64,000 nt of DNA, from NCBI GenBank assembly GCA_013398615.1, contig VZSR01000514.1:3196669-3260668 (forward strand), read 5' to 3'. The notes below the pieces were generated by a model. It saw only the letters and a list, made by a program, of their open reading frames with translations, was not told where the DNA came from and searched no databases. The stretch's first letter is position 1. Every line of letters begins with the position of its first letter. The stretch comes from Brachypodius melanocephalos. Taxonomy: Eukaryota; Chordata; Aves; Passeriformes; Pycnonotidae. The translations under genes were made by a program, and so were the position numbers. Below, piece by piece: positions 49,356-60,400 of this stretch.

Positions 49356-52300
49356 CTCCACTGACTCTCAGCAATGTTAGGATGGCTTGGAGATACCTGC
49401 TTTGTGAATCTCATCCTATGAGCTGGTAGCAGAGACAGTAAGGTGATACTGAAGAAATTCCATGTCTATTGATGCTCCCTAGGATACCTGAGGTCATAAC
49501 TATGCACCCACTACAAGATATTTACAAAAGCAATTTCCTTTAAAATTTCTGCCAAATTCTGTTGTGTGACTCCAGGGAAGGGAGACAGAGTCTTCTGCTG
49601 GTCTCAGTTTGGCCATGACTTCAGGCTGGAGGCAACAGCTCAATCCCAACATCAATCTTTGGGGTAGATACACAGAATGACTCCTTTATTATAGACAGGG
49701 CTGGATTGTGTCCACCTTTCTCCTGGGCAGCTGTTTCAGTCTGGAGTAAAGCTCACCAGTTCACCAGTTTGAAAGCAAACCCTGCTGTGGGAAAGGAATC
49801 TGGGTTGGATCCCAGCAGCACAGTCCATCTGGATTCCTTAAAATGTCAGAAGGGGTTTCTCTGCAATACATATTATGGACATATTAAGGATTTTCAGGAA
49901 TATCTAGTCAGAGAGTATAGAAAATTGGATTTCATAGAAAACAGACCCCAGACACCTTCAGTGACCTTTAAAGAGAGAAGCAGTGTCTTGCCTAAACACA
50001 CGGAAGAGATGCGAGAAAAAAAAAATAAAAGAGTAAATGACATTTATTTCATTTTTAATCTTTCTAAATGAAATTTCAGCATGATATGAAAGACAGAAGC
50101 ATGAGCAGAGATTGCTGCTTCAATAGGATTATTGTCAGAAGCTGGCTGTGTTTGTACTACAGTGTGGATACATTTCCATATTTGATAAGTTACAAAGACT
50201 GCTAAATGTATTTCATTTTAGATATCAGATTTACAACAATCTCTATTTTTCTCATATCTGAAAGATTATATCTGTGAACACCTCGCAGGGCTAAATCTGG
50301 ATTGTAAGTTCTAAAGTCAGTTTGATTAAAGTTTGTCACAGGCTGTTGATTTACCGATATATAGGGTAGGTGTGATAGGGTATATATAGAGTGCCCGTCT
50401 TCAGGAACCTTCCTTATTTCTCTGGGTAGATCCAGAAACTGTGGTCATATCCCTACTTGTGACACAGAATTCCCCTGAATTCACTCAAATCCAGTGTTTG
50501 GATGCACACACGGGCTGTGAGCTGGGCTCACAGAAAAGCTGTAGCTGCATCCTGAACAGCTCACATCCCAGCATAGCCCCAAATGCGAATTCCATGGGGG
50601 ACAGGGGCCCTGCTTGGTGGCTCTCCCTCAAAATGAACTCCACAGTGTTTTACAGTGGTGTTATGGGGGCAAACACCAGGAACAAAAGTCAGCTGGACTT
50701 TTCCCTCACAGCCATCTGCCAGCAGGGACTGCAGGAGTTCAGCTGCTGGGTACCCAATGTGAATTCAAGGTGTGCTCCTCTACACTGCTCACAGGCTCTC
50801 TCACAGGTGCCTGAGCTTTTTAGCATTTCTAGTGCTAGATTTCATTTCCCTCGGCTGGCAGACACCCAATTAATTCTTTGAAGCCATATTTGAGCAACAA
50901 TGATTTACAGTTAAGATGTCTCAGCTAATCACAGCATAATTAATTGCCTGTAATACTTTTATGTCCTGGAGAAGGAAGCCTTTAATACCAAGGAGTTTTG
51001 GCTGCACTGCAATGATGCACTTTTTTTTGAAAGTTCTTGCCTTATTGTTTGGGAAACTGAGAATTCCAAATAGCTTGAATGTAAATTTGACATTTTGATA
51101 TATTGTTCATTACTGCAGCATTTTCAGCTCTTAGGTAGGATAAATAAACACAAACCAGTTGAATTTCATTTGCTGATACATTGTGACATTTCCCACTAAG
51201 ACTGCAGCAGACAATATCCAAGATCATAATTCAGAACTTTTGTATGTATACTAGAACATGGGATAAAAATAAACTTGCTGGCCTGGGAATCAAGACTTCT
51301 GTCTTTTCCTATTTGTTTAAAGAGTTGTTGATGGGATGGCCCATGGCCCCCAGTGAACAGAGGTGGTTTGGATAAAGCAAGGAAAGCTGCCTTCAGACAG
51401 TCACAAAAGCCCTATGAGAGTCAAATCTGAACTTTAGGTGGCCTTGTGAGCAGGGTGGGCTGCAGGAACTTTCCCTGGCAGAGTCCTGTGTAGGAAAACC
51501 TCTGTCAGGAGCTCATATCTGCCAGAGCACCCTTTGGTAGATCAGTCATGCCTCTGCTGAAACATTCAGAATTGTAATGTTAAAAGCAGATTATGTCTCT
51601 TTTAATCATTCATTTCATCCTGATGTCAGAGCCCCCTGTGTCCTGCAGGACCCCTCGCAGCAGCCCTGTTCTGTCCTCCAGGGTTTGGAGAGGCTCTGTT
51701 GGAAGACTCTCTGGGCTCCTGCTGGCACAGCTGATCTGATCCTGCTGAGGATGGGACAGACATGAGGACACCAGGATCAGATCCTGTGGAAATTCATCAC
51801 ATCCTCCATGTGGAGTGCCAAGAAGCCTGGCCAGGCTCAGGGCTGGATGTGCCAGCAGAAGACAACTCGATCCAGTGCTCTATGGCCAGGTCAGCAAAAT
51901 GATTCCTGGCAGGCACTGCTTGAAAATTAAACTCTTTTCAGCAAGCTTTGATTGGAGAGGCAAGCTTAATTGTCAGGAATACCTTTTCCTGCTGTTTGAT
52001 GGTCAGCCTTTGCATTAGGCAGTTCTTTCAGCCTTCTTATTGCTTCTACTAGAAAGCTGTCAGCTGAACCCCTGCTGCCTCATTAAAAAATGATAAAGTG
52101 ATTAAAATTTCAATTTAATTTTTTTTTCTTGAGAGAGATGATTATGAAACGTGCAAACAGTTTTTACATTTCTGTTAAGAGAAAAAAAAACCCCCACCTG
52201 AATACTTGTTATTTTCATTTCAGATAAAGTATTCTATTCTGAGTGATTTTTTAAAAAAACACCAGCAATAAAAAAATCGAAACAGAAGAGAAATTCCCTG

Positions 52301-52755
52301 CTGTGTATGCAAAAACTTTTTATGTTCTCATACTAAGCCTGTGGAAGAAATTCAAACAGGTTTTCCACAAAAGGTACCTCAAAGACCCATGAAGAGCCCT
52401 GCAAACAGGTTTCACATTGAAGCAAGCAAAGTGAGTAGGCAATGCAGAGCAGTCACCTACACTTGTAATCTTCTGTCTTTGCATAAACCCCCTTCTTTCA
52501 GGTTCCACAGTGAAAAACCACTTGACACCATTTGACATACCTGGAGAGTGCCCAGTACTGCAGCATTCTGAGAAATCACTCAATATTATTCAAAAAACCA
52601 TGAAGGATAAGTGAATTTCAACTCATGGGTCTCTTGGAAGCTGGATTTGCCATCTGGACTATGGATGATTTCATTAGGGAGTACACTGGCTCAGATGGGT
52701 CACACAGGGCTTTGCAAGCTCTATCTGGGACAAATTTGGCCATTACAACAGAGGA

Positions 52756-52775
52756 AGAGAGAGAGAGAGGGAGAG
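52756..52775. repeat. GA-rich repeat
   Basis: AGAGAGAGAGAGGGAGAGA-type sequence forming a short purine-only microsatellite. Confidence 0.75.
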
Positions 52776-54384
52776 ATCACATTGCCGAGTCTTTGATTCT
52801 CTCTGGCCTGATGTGGAAGGAAAAATACGGTTTGTGCTGCTCAAAGAAGTCAGAGAGAAAGGATTTACTCTCTAAGGTTTTTAAAAGGGATTTTCTTTCT
52901 ATTTTCCTGGAGGTCTTATTACTGCTTGCAGAAGAAACCCCCAAACCTGAACAGCCCTGCTGTGTTGGTGACATTTCAGCTGATCTGTCTTTACTTGGCA
53001 CAAGCATTGGGTAAGGACACACCCAGGAGGGGACACCCTCCATGGCAGGGGCTGTCACTTTATGTCACTACCCCTCTCAAACTGTTTCTCCTTCACTTTG
53101 CTGAACTGACCACACAGGGCCTGGGACTCTGGTCCTGAGCTCACAGCCTTGACTCAGGATTAAATGGTTTTCTGAATATTTTAGTCCATGGACAGGTGAT
53201 GGAATGAGGAAGAGCTCACAGATGACAAATGTTAATCACAGCATCATCTTGTCTGCAAGTGACCTCTGAAATTCATGTGTTTTAACCCACCAAACCTATG
53301 GAACAATTAAATGCAGGTGGACCTTTGATTAAAAAGAACAGGAACATTTACAAATTCAAAGCGAATACGTTACATTTTTACAGCATTGGTGGCAGGATTA
53401 CAGATTGTTTCATGAATCCACCAGGAAAAATTTAATTAAGATCAATTTAATTAATTGCTGCAGAGCCAAATTAGTATTCTGCTAGTGCCAGGACTTTTAG
53501 TTTCTACTCTCATTTTTTTTTTTCAACACTGTGGAGCTTTCCCTCAAATGCTCAATATATTCCTGGGCATTACTGTTAAATTTAAACACTAAGAAAAAAT
53601 TAGTTAGGTAACAACAGCCAAGGAATATTAACCTTTTTCTTTTCTCAGTTAGTGTAGATGATTTTCACTCCCCTCCTTCATTTTGGTATTTTTGCCTTGT
53701 GCACCATTTGTCGTGGTTCTCGAGCTCCAAGCCCTGACAGCAGCAGGTGGGATACAGCCCTCTCATTTCTTTAGGGCATCAAGAGCAAGTAGGCATCAAA
53801 CCCACTCTCTGAACCTGGCACTTATTTCTGCTGAGGACCATTTCCTGACAAAATATCTTATCTGCTCATCAAAAAAAAGTATCTTTTATAGCTGGAATAA
53901 AAATGATTCGTGCTGATCCTTTCCCACTTTCTGTGAAGGATCACGACCAGAGCCTGCTCACTCAGGTCACAGGGCTTGTCTCTTTAGGGCTGGAGCACAG
54001 GAGAATACCTTTAATTTTGTGGTAGGTCTCACAGTCCAACTTAAAGAAAGCAGTGGGTTTCAAAGGCTACAAAAATATCTCTTTATGTAACTAGCATTCA
54101 GCTATTAACCATACATCTATGCCATGGGTAGACATGTGTCTATCACTGCAGATCACAAAGTGATTTTGCCAGCTGTCCAAGCCAACACAGGAGAGGGCTG
54201 GGATGTTGCAAGGGATCAGGGAAATGTGTGCCATCCTCCTCATCCTATGTCATGGCAGGAGAGAGAACGATGTGTAAGCACGACAGCACCCTAAATATCC
54301 TGTGCACATCTCCTGGAAGTCAAAACACCACTTTCTCCTGATCTGAGGAAGGTCTTGGATGAATTTATGCAACTCTGGTACCAC

Positions 54385-54419
54385 AACAGGATAGCTCTTA
54401 ACAGGATAACAACAGGATA
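54385..54419. repeat. Three spaced copies of AACAGGATA
   Basis: The 9-mer occurs at 54385-54393, 54400-54408 and 54411-54419. Spacing is irregular, so slippage or small duplications are likely. It lies about 290 bp left of LTR-like element B. Confidence 0.7.
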
Positions 54420-54711
54420 GCTGCTTAATCAACAATGATTATTCTGAAAATCCTCAGCTGAGAGGTATCTAGTTTTCATGGGTAGGTCCCTGCTCCCTAC
54501 TCCTCCTCCATGTTCTAGAACTGACACACAAATCACCTTCCTTCCTCACCCAGGCAACCCTCCTCCACTTTCTGCACCCAGGAACCAGGGCTAGGAGTTG
54601 CAGCCTTTTTCCACAACACCATCATATCCCTGCCCTTTATTCACTGTCATCGTTCCAAGGCAAAGCAGGCTGTTGCACTTTTTGTGCAGCATTCATGAAG
54701 TTTGGAAAGGA

Positions 54712-54877
54712 TGAGGCAGGACAGGTCCGGGGTCAGCATGCAGGAATTCTCTTTATTCAAATTTTCTCACTCCATTTATATACACTGTACATAAGTGGCC
54801 AAGTATTGGCCAAGAGCAGATCATCCCATCGCTCGGATTGGTGATCATTTCAATCACTCAAACGTTCTCTCATTACA
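54712..54877 (-). mobile_element. Solo-LTR-like element B (endogenous retrovirus remnant)
   Basis: A 166-bp segment begins TG and ends CA between exact AAGGA repeats. On the minus strand a TATATAAA box (54782-54775) is followed about 17 bp later by AATAAA (54757-54752). This is the order of a compact LTR in which the polyadenylation signal sits close to the promoter and R is short. The 12-mer CTTTATTCAAAT (54751-54762) is shared with element A. No gag, pol or env sequence adjoins it, so it is a solo copy. Which strand is sense is inferred from the TATA and AATAAA order. The retroviral class is not determined. Confidence 0.65.
54775..54782 (-). promoter_or_regulatory. TATA box of LTR-like element B
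   Basis: TATATAAA on the minus strand, placed 17 bp before AATAAA inside the element. It fits a U3 core promoter. Whether it is still active is unknown. Confidence 0.5.
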
Positions 54878-55220
54878 AAGGAATGTAAACATTTTCTTAT
54901 TTACATGAAAAGGCTTGGGAACTCAGCTCAGAATTCCAAAACATCAGAAGGCTCTAACTTTAATATCAGGATGCAAGTCTCAGACATGAAAAAGCAGAGT
55001 GACAGCAGGCAAACCAAAAGAAACTTTTGTACAAAACATAGATGTGCAAAGAGAAGATGCAGACATGATTGTTCCCCTTCCACACTCAAAGCAAAAAGTA
55101 TACCTGGTCTGTGTTTGGAGGATCACATCTGGCACTTATTCATAGCAGCATCACAGAATAGAAAAAAAAGATACAGCACATCTCCAGTCATTTTAAATCA
55201 CCTGTACATTTAAATGCACT

Positions 55221-55311
55221 AATACACATACTATATGGTATATAGTATAGACTATTTGGTGTAGAATACTTACTATATTGTATAAAGTACATAATATAAA
55301 TATATTTAACT
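55221..55311. repeat. AT-rich low-complexity patch with a 9-bp hairpin
   Basis: Repeated TATA and TACTATA-like words make a low-complexity patch. Within it ATACTATAT (55228-55236) and ATATAGTAT (55240-55248) pair perfectly around GGT. Confidence 0.7.
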
Positions 55312-56925
55312 GATTCAATTGAACTGCACCTTGGAACCAGGTTTCTCAGCATTTGAACAGCTTGGACCTGGCCCAGGGCCAGGATTCCTTCACATCTGAA
55401 AATATGAGAGCTGCTTTAGTTCTTCCAAAAATGACTTTCTACCAAATGACAAACCCTCCTGACTGGGTACTACATGAAAAAGATGCAGATTACTGGAAAA
55501 TGTTGCCAGAGGAGGCCCACCCACCCCCTTCACTGAATAACTAAAAGTCACTGGGATTGCAAGGGGTTTTTCCAGCAACCAGACTATGTGACTGAAATCC
55601 TTTGGGCATGTCCCCTCGTGTACCCCACTGTGTTCCCAACATCAAGAGGGAAAAGTGTTTTTCTAATCAGCATGCAAGGCAGGTGAGGTGTGGTTGAAAG
55701 ATGGTTTCTTGCAGCTCCCCCACAAATCCCCAGTATCAACAGTGTTAAAATAATACAAACATCATTAGTGACAAAGACAGATTCATTGCCTCCAGCCAGA
55801 CTATGCTTGTTAAAGGAGTTCTTTACTGCTCCATATCTGGATATGAATTCTAATAAAGTTTGTTTAAAAATGTGGTGGTATTCCAAAAGCAAATTTGCAA
55901 AATGTGCAATTCTGATTTTAACAAATCTACTCCTTGTAACTCCTCAGAGACCTGTGGGTTTGATGAGAAAAGCCCTTTTTTCCTCCCTTTTTTGTACACC
56001 TCTTACAAAGAACACAGAAAGTAGGATTCTTTCCTTATTCCCACTCCCAAACATTTTGGGCCCACTTAAAGGAAGCAATTATTTATTTACACGTGCCTGC
56101 ACTGTGAAGTTGCCCAGATATGCAGCATGGAGAAACCTGTGCAGAAAACTTATTCACAATAATGAGGCATAACCATGCTCTAAGCCCAGAGGGGGAGGAT
56201 TGCTTGATTTCCTTCACCAGAAGGTCACATTCACTCTGAGATGAGGCTGTTGGAGCTCCCATCAGTGCTGGATTTTATTGAAAAGAAATAGAGTGAATCT
56301 GAACTCACAGATATCCTGGGAACATTTCCAGGATGTACAGTACCTCTGGAAAAGTAGGGGCATTTGGTTTGTATTAGCCCTCAGATGCAGAAGGAATAAG
56401 CATAAATGGCAATTATGAAAAGAAAAATGAGGGGGAAAAAAAGACAAGGACACAACAACACCAAGCTCAAAGAATTTTCTCTGAGGACAGATGCACCATC
56501 CCTCCTATTGGAAAAGACTCTTAGTTTCTGTCCCAGCCATGGATTTTACAGGAGGATAGAAACCACCAGCTAGAGTTGAAAATAAGAGTCTCTGCGGATT
56601 TTGGTGTGGAAGTTTTCCTTAGAGGTAATAGGACAAAAGAAAAAAAAAATAAAAATTCACTTAGCAATTTAGCAATGACCAGCCAGGTGGATACTTCACC
56701 ATGGCAGCTCAGGTGTTGCTTGGCAGGAGCTGCAGTTTGGAAGGATAAAGCCATGGCTGAGCACAAGCTCCCACAGCTCAGTGCCACCCACACTGCCCAA
56801 AGTGCAGGACAGTCCCACCATTCCCAGTGTGATGGTGGGGAGCACAGGATAGGAGAGGTTAGGATGGATCAACAGCTCAGCTGAGCAAACTTGGGCACTT
56901 GAGAAGCTTCTGAGGGCACGGGAGG

Positions 56926-56984
56926 TTAAAGTTGATCTTAAAGGATCAACTTAAAGTTGATCTGTACTCCATATGGGAGTACAG
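56926..56984. other. Double hairpin with a 13-bp direct repeat
   Basis: TTAAAGTTGATCT appears at 56926-56938 and 56951-56963. Between them GTTGATC (56931-56937) and GATCAAC (56944-56950) form a 7-bp stem with a 6-nt loop. Immediately after, CTGTACTCC (56962-56970) and GGAGTACAG (56976-56984) form a perfect 9-bp stem around ATATG. Direct and inverted repeats thus overlap within 59 bp. The cause may be a template-switch mutation. A transcription-factor array or transposon end is less likely. Confidence 0.65.
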
Positions 56985-57203
56985 GTGCAGCCTTTGAGCT
57001 TGGAGCAAGCATAGTGAATAATATATTAAATACACGGTCACATAACTAAATAAGGAACGTAGTAAATAAACTCCTACATCTTTCTTTGTGCCGTTTTGGA
57101 GAGCGTGTCTTGAAGAGAGGAACATGCGTTGCTGCCTTTTTCGATTTTTTGTCAGGAGGGGTGTGTGCCAGACTTTAGAGATGCTACAGAAGCAATTAGA
57201 GTG

Positions 57204-57251
57204 GCAAATAAAACTATTATTAAAACCCTGACGTTTTTAATAGCTATTTGC
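57204..57251. other. Imperfect two-stem hairpin
   Basis: GCAAATA pairs with TATTTGC at the base and ATTAAAA pairs with TTTTAAT near the tip, separated by an 8/3-nt internal loop. ATTTGC/GCAAAT is also the octamer-like POU core. No function is assigned. Confidence 0.4.
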
Positions 57252-57422
57252 GTGTAATCACTCTTAAATAAATGAAGGAAAAGTAAATGTTAGGAGAATG
57301 ATTTGCTGTTAATCAAGACTAATAAAGTGAGCAGCTTCATTTCCTTTCCAGACTTCTCTGATTTTAATCTCTCTGAAGTTTGACAGGAGGGGAAAGCAAG
57401 AAAACAAAGTTATGATGTGATG

Positions 57423-57437
57423 GTGTGTGTGTGTGTG
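57423..57437. repeat. Short GT microsatellite
   Basis: Seven GT units ending in GAGG. Confidence 0.85.
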
Positions 57438-60400
57438 AGGAAAGAAAATCTGGAGTCTCACTACTGTGAGTCTTGTTCTTTTTTCTCCCTTGCCTTTTCC
57501 CAGCTCTGCTGGAGCTGATCTGTTTAGATGTACATTTTTACATGCCAGGATTGGTACTAATATAATGCTGAAGACTGTGAAATTCCAAATACTTGACTTT
57601 TTTCCTAAAAACCACAATTTCTTTCTAGAAACTGGACCCTTCTCCAAGAAAAAAATTCAGAAATATTTTGAAGGCAGATGCAAAGAGTCTCAGTGATTCT
57701 GATGTAATTCATTTCACCCCTCCCTACCTCTAACCACCTGGATTGAAGACTTTCACTTAACAGTGGGACCATGATCTATTTATAGATCTGTGGAATAGGA
57801 AAAAGGAATCAACCTCCTTTTCATAACCTAATTTTAATTGATTTTTCTAACTGAAAGAATGAGATTTTTCTCCTTAGGAGGCCATGTTGGGATCCGAGTA
57901 GAAATCCTATTCCAAGGTGATGACATCAGTGCAGTATCTGACACAAAAAGCAGAAGAGGCCACTTGGCTCAATCATATTGAGTCTCTGTAATGATATCCC
58001 TGTGTACAGCAGTGATGAAGGCACGTGGCTCTGTGTAACCACAGGCAAAACATTTATGAACAGCTGCTTATTATTCAGTTCTACACTGTGCATCTAATAA
58101 TTTCTGAACGGGAAAAAAAAATTCAATTCACTCCAATCACAATACACTGTTGCTGGTAAAATTGAATATAACTTCAACAACGACAAGAGAACTGCCAGTA
58201 AATTTATACTGGATGTAAGCAAGGGTGGGAGAAGCTTCCACAAATGTTGCACAGTATTTTAAACAAGCGAATTTTGATTTTGATAATGACTCTGCTCTCA
58301 AAGCACCTCATTCTTTTAATTTATCCTGTTATTAGCCCATTCAGGAGGAATGATACTGGCAATAAAATAGAAATCATGAACATCAGATGTTCCTGAGAGC
58401 TCTACAGCAACACCTCTGAACTCCCTCCTTGCTGTTTTCCTTTACCATCCCTACACCTGTGCCTGCTCCTCCCAGCCAGGGCTGTGCTCACTGAAGGCCG
58501 TGTACGTGGGGATCTGCACTGCAGCATTTGGGACTGGTTTGGGTGAGAATCCCAAACAGCCCTGTTCAGAACAATTAATAAACATCACAACTCCAGTTCC
58601 ACCTATATTGCACACCAAAGGGCAGAGACAGTAAGGTCTGGAATCCAAAACCCTTTCACCTCCATCTGCTCTTTCTGGCACTTGTTCCACACTGTCCTTA
58701 TCCTCATAGGCCTGTCCATGAACCTTCCCATGGCTCTGTACTTCTCCTATTCTTCTCATCTCCTACTCTTTCACCCACCTTTTTGCTGCCTTTGGTGTCT
58801 CAGGGGCTTACAAAATACCTGTCATATATGCCAGGGCTTGTTCCAGGGCCAGATACAATAGTGCTGCTGACAGCTTAAAGAAGAGAGGAGAGGAATGTGC
58901 TGTGATATGACAGCTCTGTCCTGATTCCATCCCACAGACCAGTGCAAGCACAGTGAACAGGATGAAAGGTGAGGTGATTTTTCTCTTAGATTCCTGTATA
59001 AATCCCTCTTGTGTCACCTCTCCTTTCAGAATTTGGAATGGACAGGAAACGAAGCAGAGGATGGAAGATCAGTATGTGGGAACTCTACCTAAATCTACCT
59101 CTACCCAAATCCTAAGCACAAGGCTCTTCATCTGCTTCTCCATTTTAATTTCCAGCTTTCCAATGAATACATTCACCAAATAAATCTATGAGAGGGAAGG
59201 AATAAGTTTTAAACCCCTGTTACTGAATTCTTCCAGGGAAAGATTTCACATTCATCCTGTTCAAAGCAGACATTTGATGTGGCTCCAGTTGGAACACACA
59301 CACTTGTAGCTGTTGAACAGGGGTCTGGCTTTCAATACCGTGATATTTGCAATGGTTGGCTTGGACTCCATCTGGAGGTGGTGAATTATTCATAGAAATC
59401 AAATGGGAGACACTTGTAAATACAAAAAATTACATCTCTTTCTTTGAAATAGGCAGTTTTCAAGGCAGAGAACTTAATTTTAGAGTAATAAGGAACCCAA
59501 TGCTCATGCGTGGTTTAGCCCTCACCTTTCCCCAGTATCTCTCCCCAAATTATTGACACTAACCTGGGAAGAACAGCAGAAAAATTTGGAAACATACCAT
59601 GTGCTGTGATAGGCTTTCTCTGCACTGTCCTTTGCTAAATCTCTGGCATACCTCAGGAGGGAATTTAATCTGTACAATAATTGAAATTGCTTCTATTCTA
59701 AGAAATACAAAATCTATTTTTTTAACTATTATTATCTCTCCTTGTTTTCTGGAATCCTATTTGGAAACTTTATTGGGAAACATTTACCTTAATTTTAAAA
59801 AACAAACACATAAACTCCAAATACTACTCTTTGGTTCAGACTGGTTTTGAGGCTACACATGTTAATTGCTTGAAGGGTTTGGTCCTTTTAAAAAATTCTT
59901 TGCCAATCTTGGATCAATTAATAGTTTCTGTTAAATCGAGATTTGAGAAAAGTAAGGAAAGCATAGAGAAGGGAAACTAGAGTGCAAAATAAATGTCTAA
60001 GTGATAAAACTGTAGTATAACTATCCAGGGTGGGTGCTAGGATTTTGCCAAAGACAGAAAATTGGGCCAGAAGCACAGAACAGTACAGCCTTACTGAAAA
60101 AGTCTCTGTGCCATTCAGATGATGCTGGCATTTAAAATCTCTACACTGGAACAGTTTTTCAGAATGTGGTTCCTCTTACATCTCAGTTTTATCTTGTTTT
60201 ACCCTGTTCCTCAGATTATTGAAAGTTACTCAATTTTTTTCAGCAGCACCTTCCAAGACTGATAACTTATTAGAAATGACCACCTTTGAGAGATGCAAAA
60301 ACTTCTGTACAAGCATGTACTGAGCTTCCCAGCCCAGCAGTCATTCAAGGAGGCCAGTAAAAAACAGTCAAAGCTGACAACTCTTCAACAAATTCAGCTT

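Larger units (their letters stand above)
37497..54706. other. Long non-coding stretch, no gene recognised
   Basis: No gene is supported. The longest frames (131 codons at 37949-38344, 129 codons at 45267-45656, 146 codons at 50441-50881) show no known domain, and flanking sequence lacks a convincing promoter. Contents seen are a GT repeat (39399-39423), a pyrimidine tract (40387-40427), hairpins (43098-43139), a 19-bp tandem duplication (45744-45797), a 16-bp palindrome (46899-46914), an 18-T run (49338-49355), a GA run (52756-52775) and a short AACAGGATA triplication (54385-54419). Confidence 0.55.
54707..54882 (-). repeat. Target-site duplication AAGGA of LTR-like element B
   Basis: AAGGA occurs at 54707-54711 directly before TG and at 54878-54882 directly after CA. 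Five bases is a normal target-site duplication length for several retroviral integrases. Confidence 0.6.

Noticed and set aside
55690..56172. 160-codon plus-strand open frame
   Set aside because: No known domain, no promoter-like context, and an overlapping frame on the other strand. I consider it chance.
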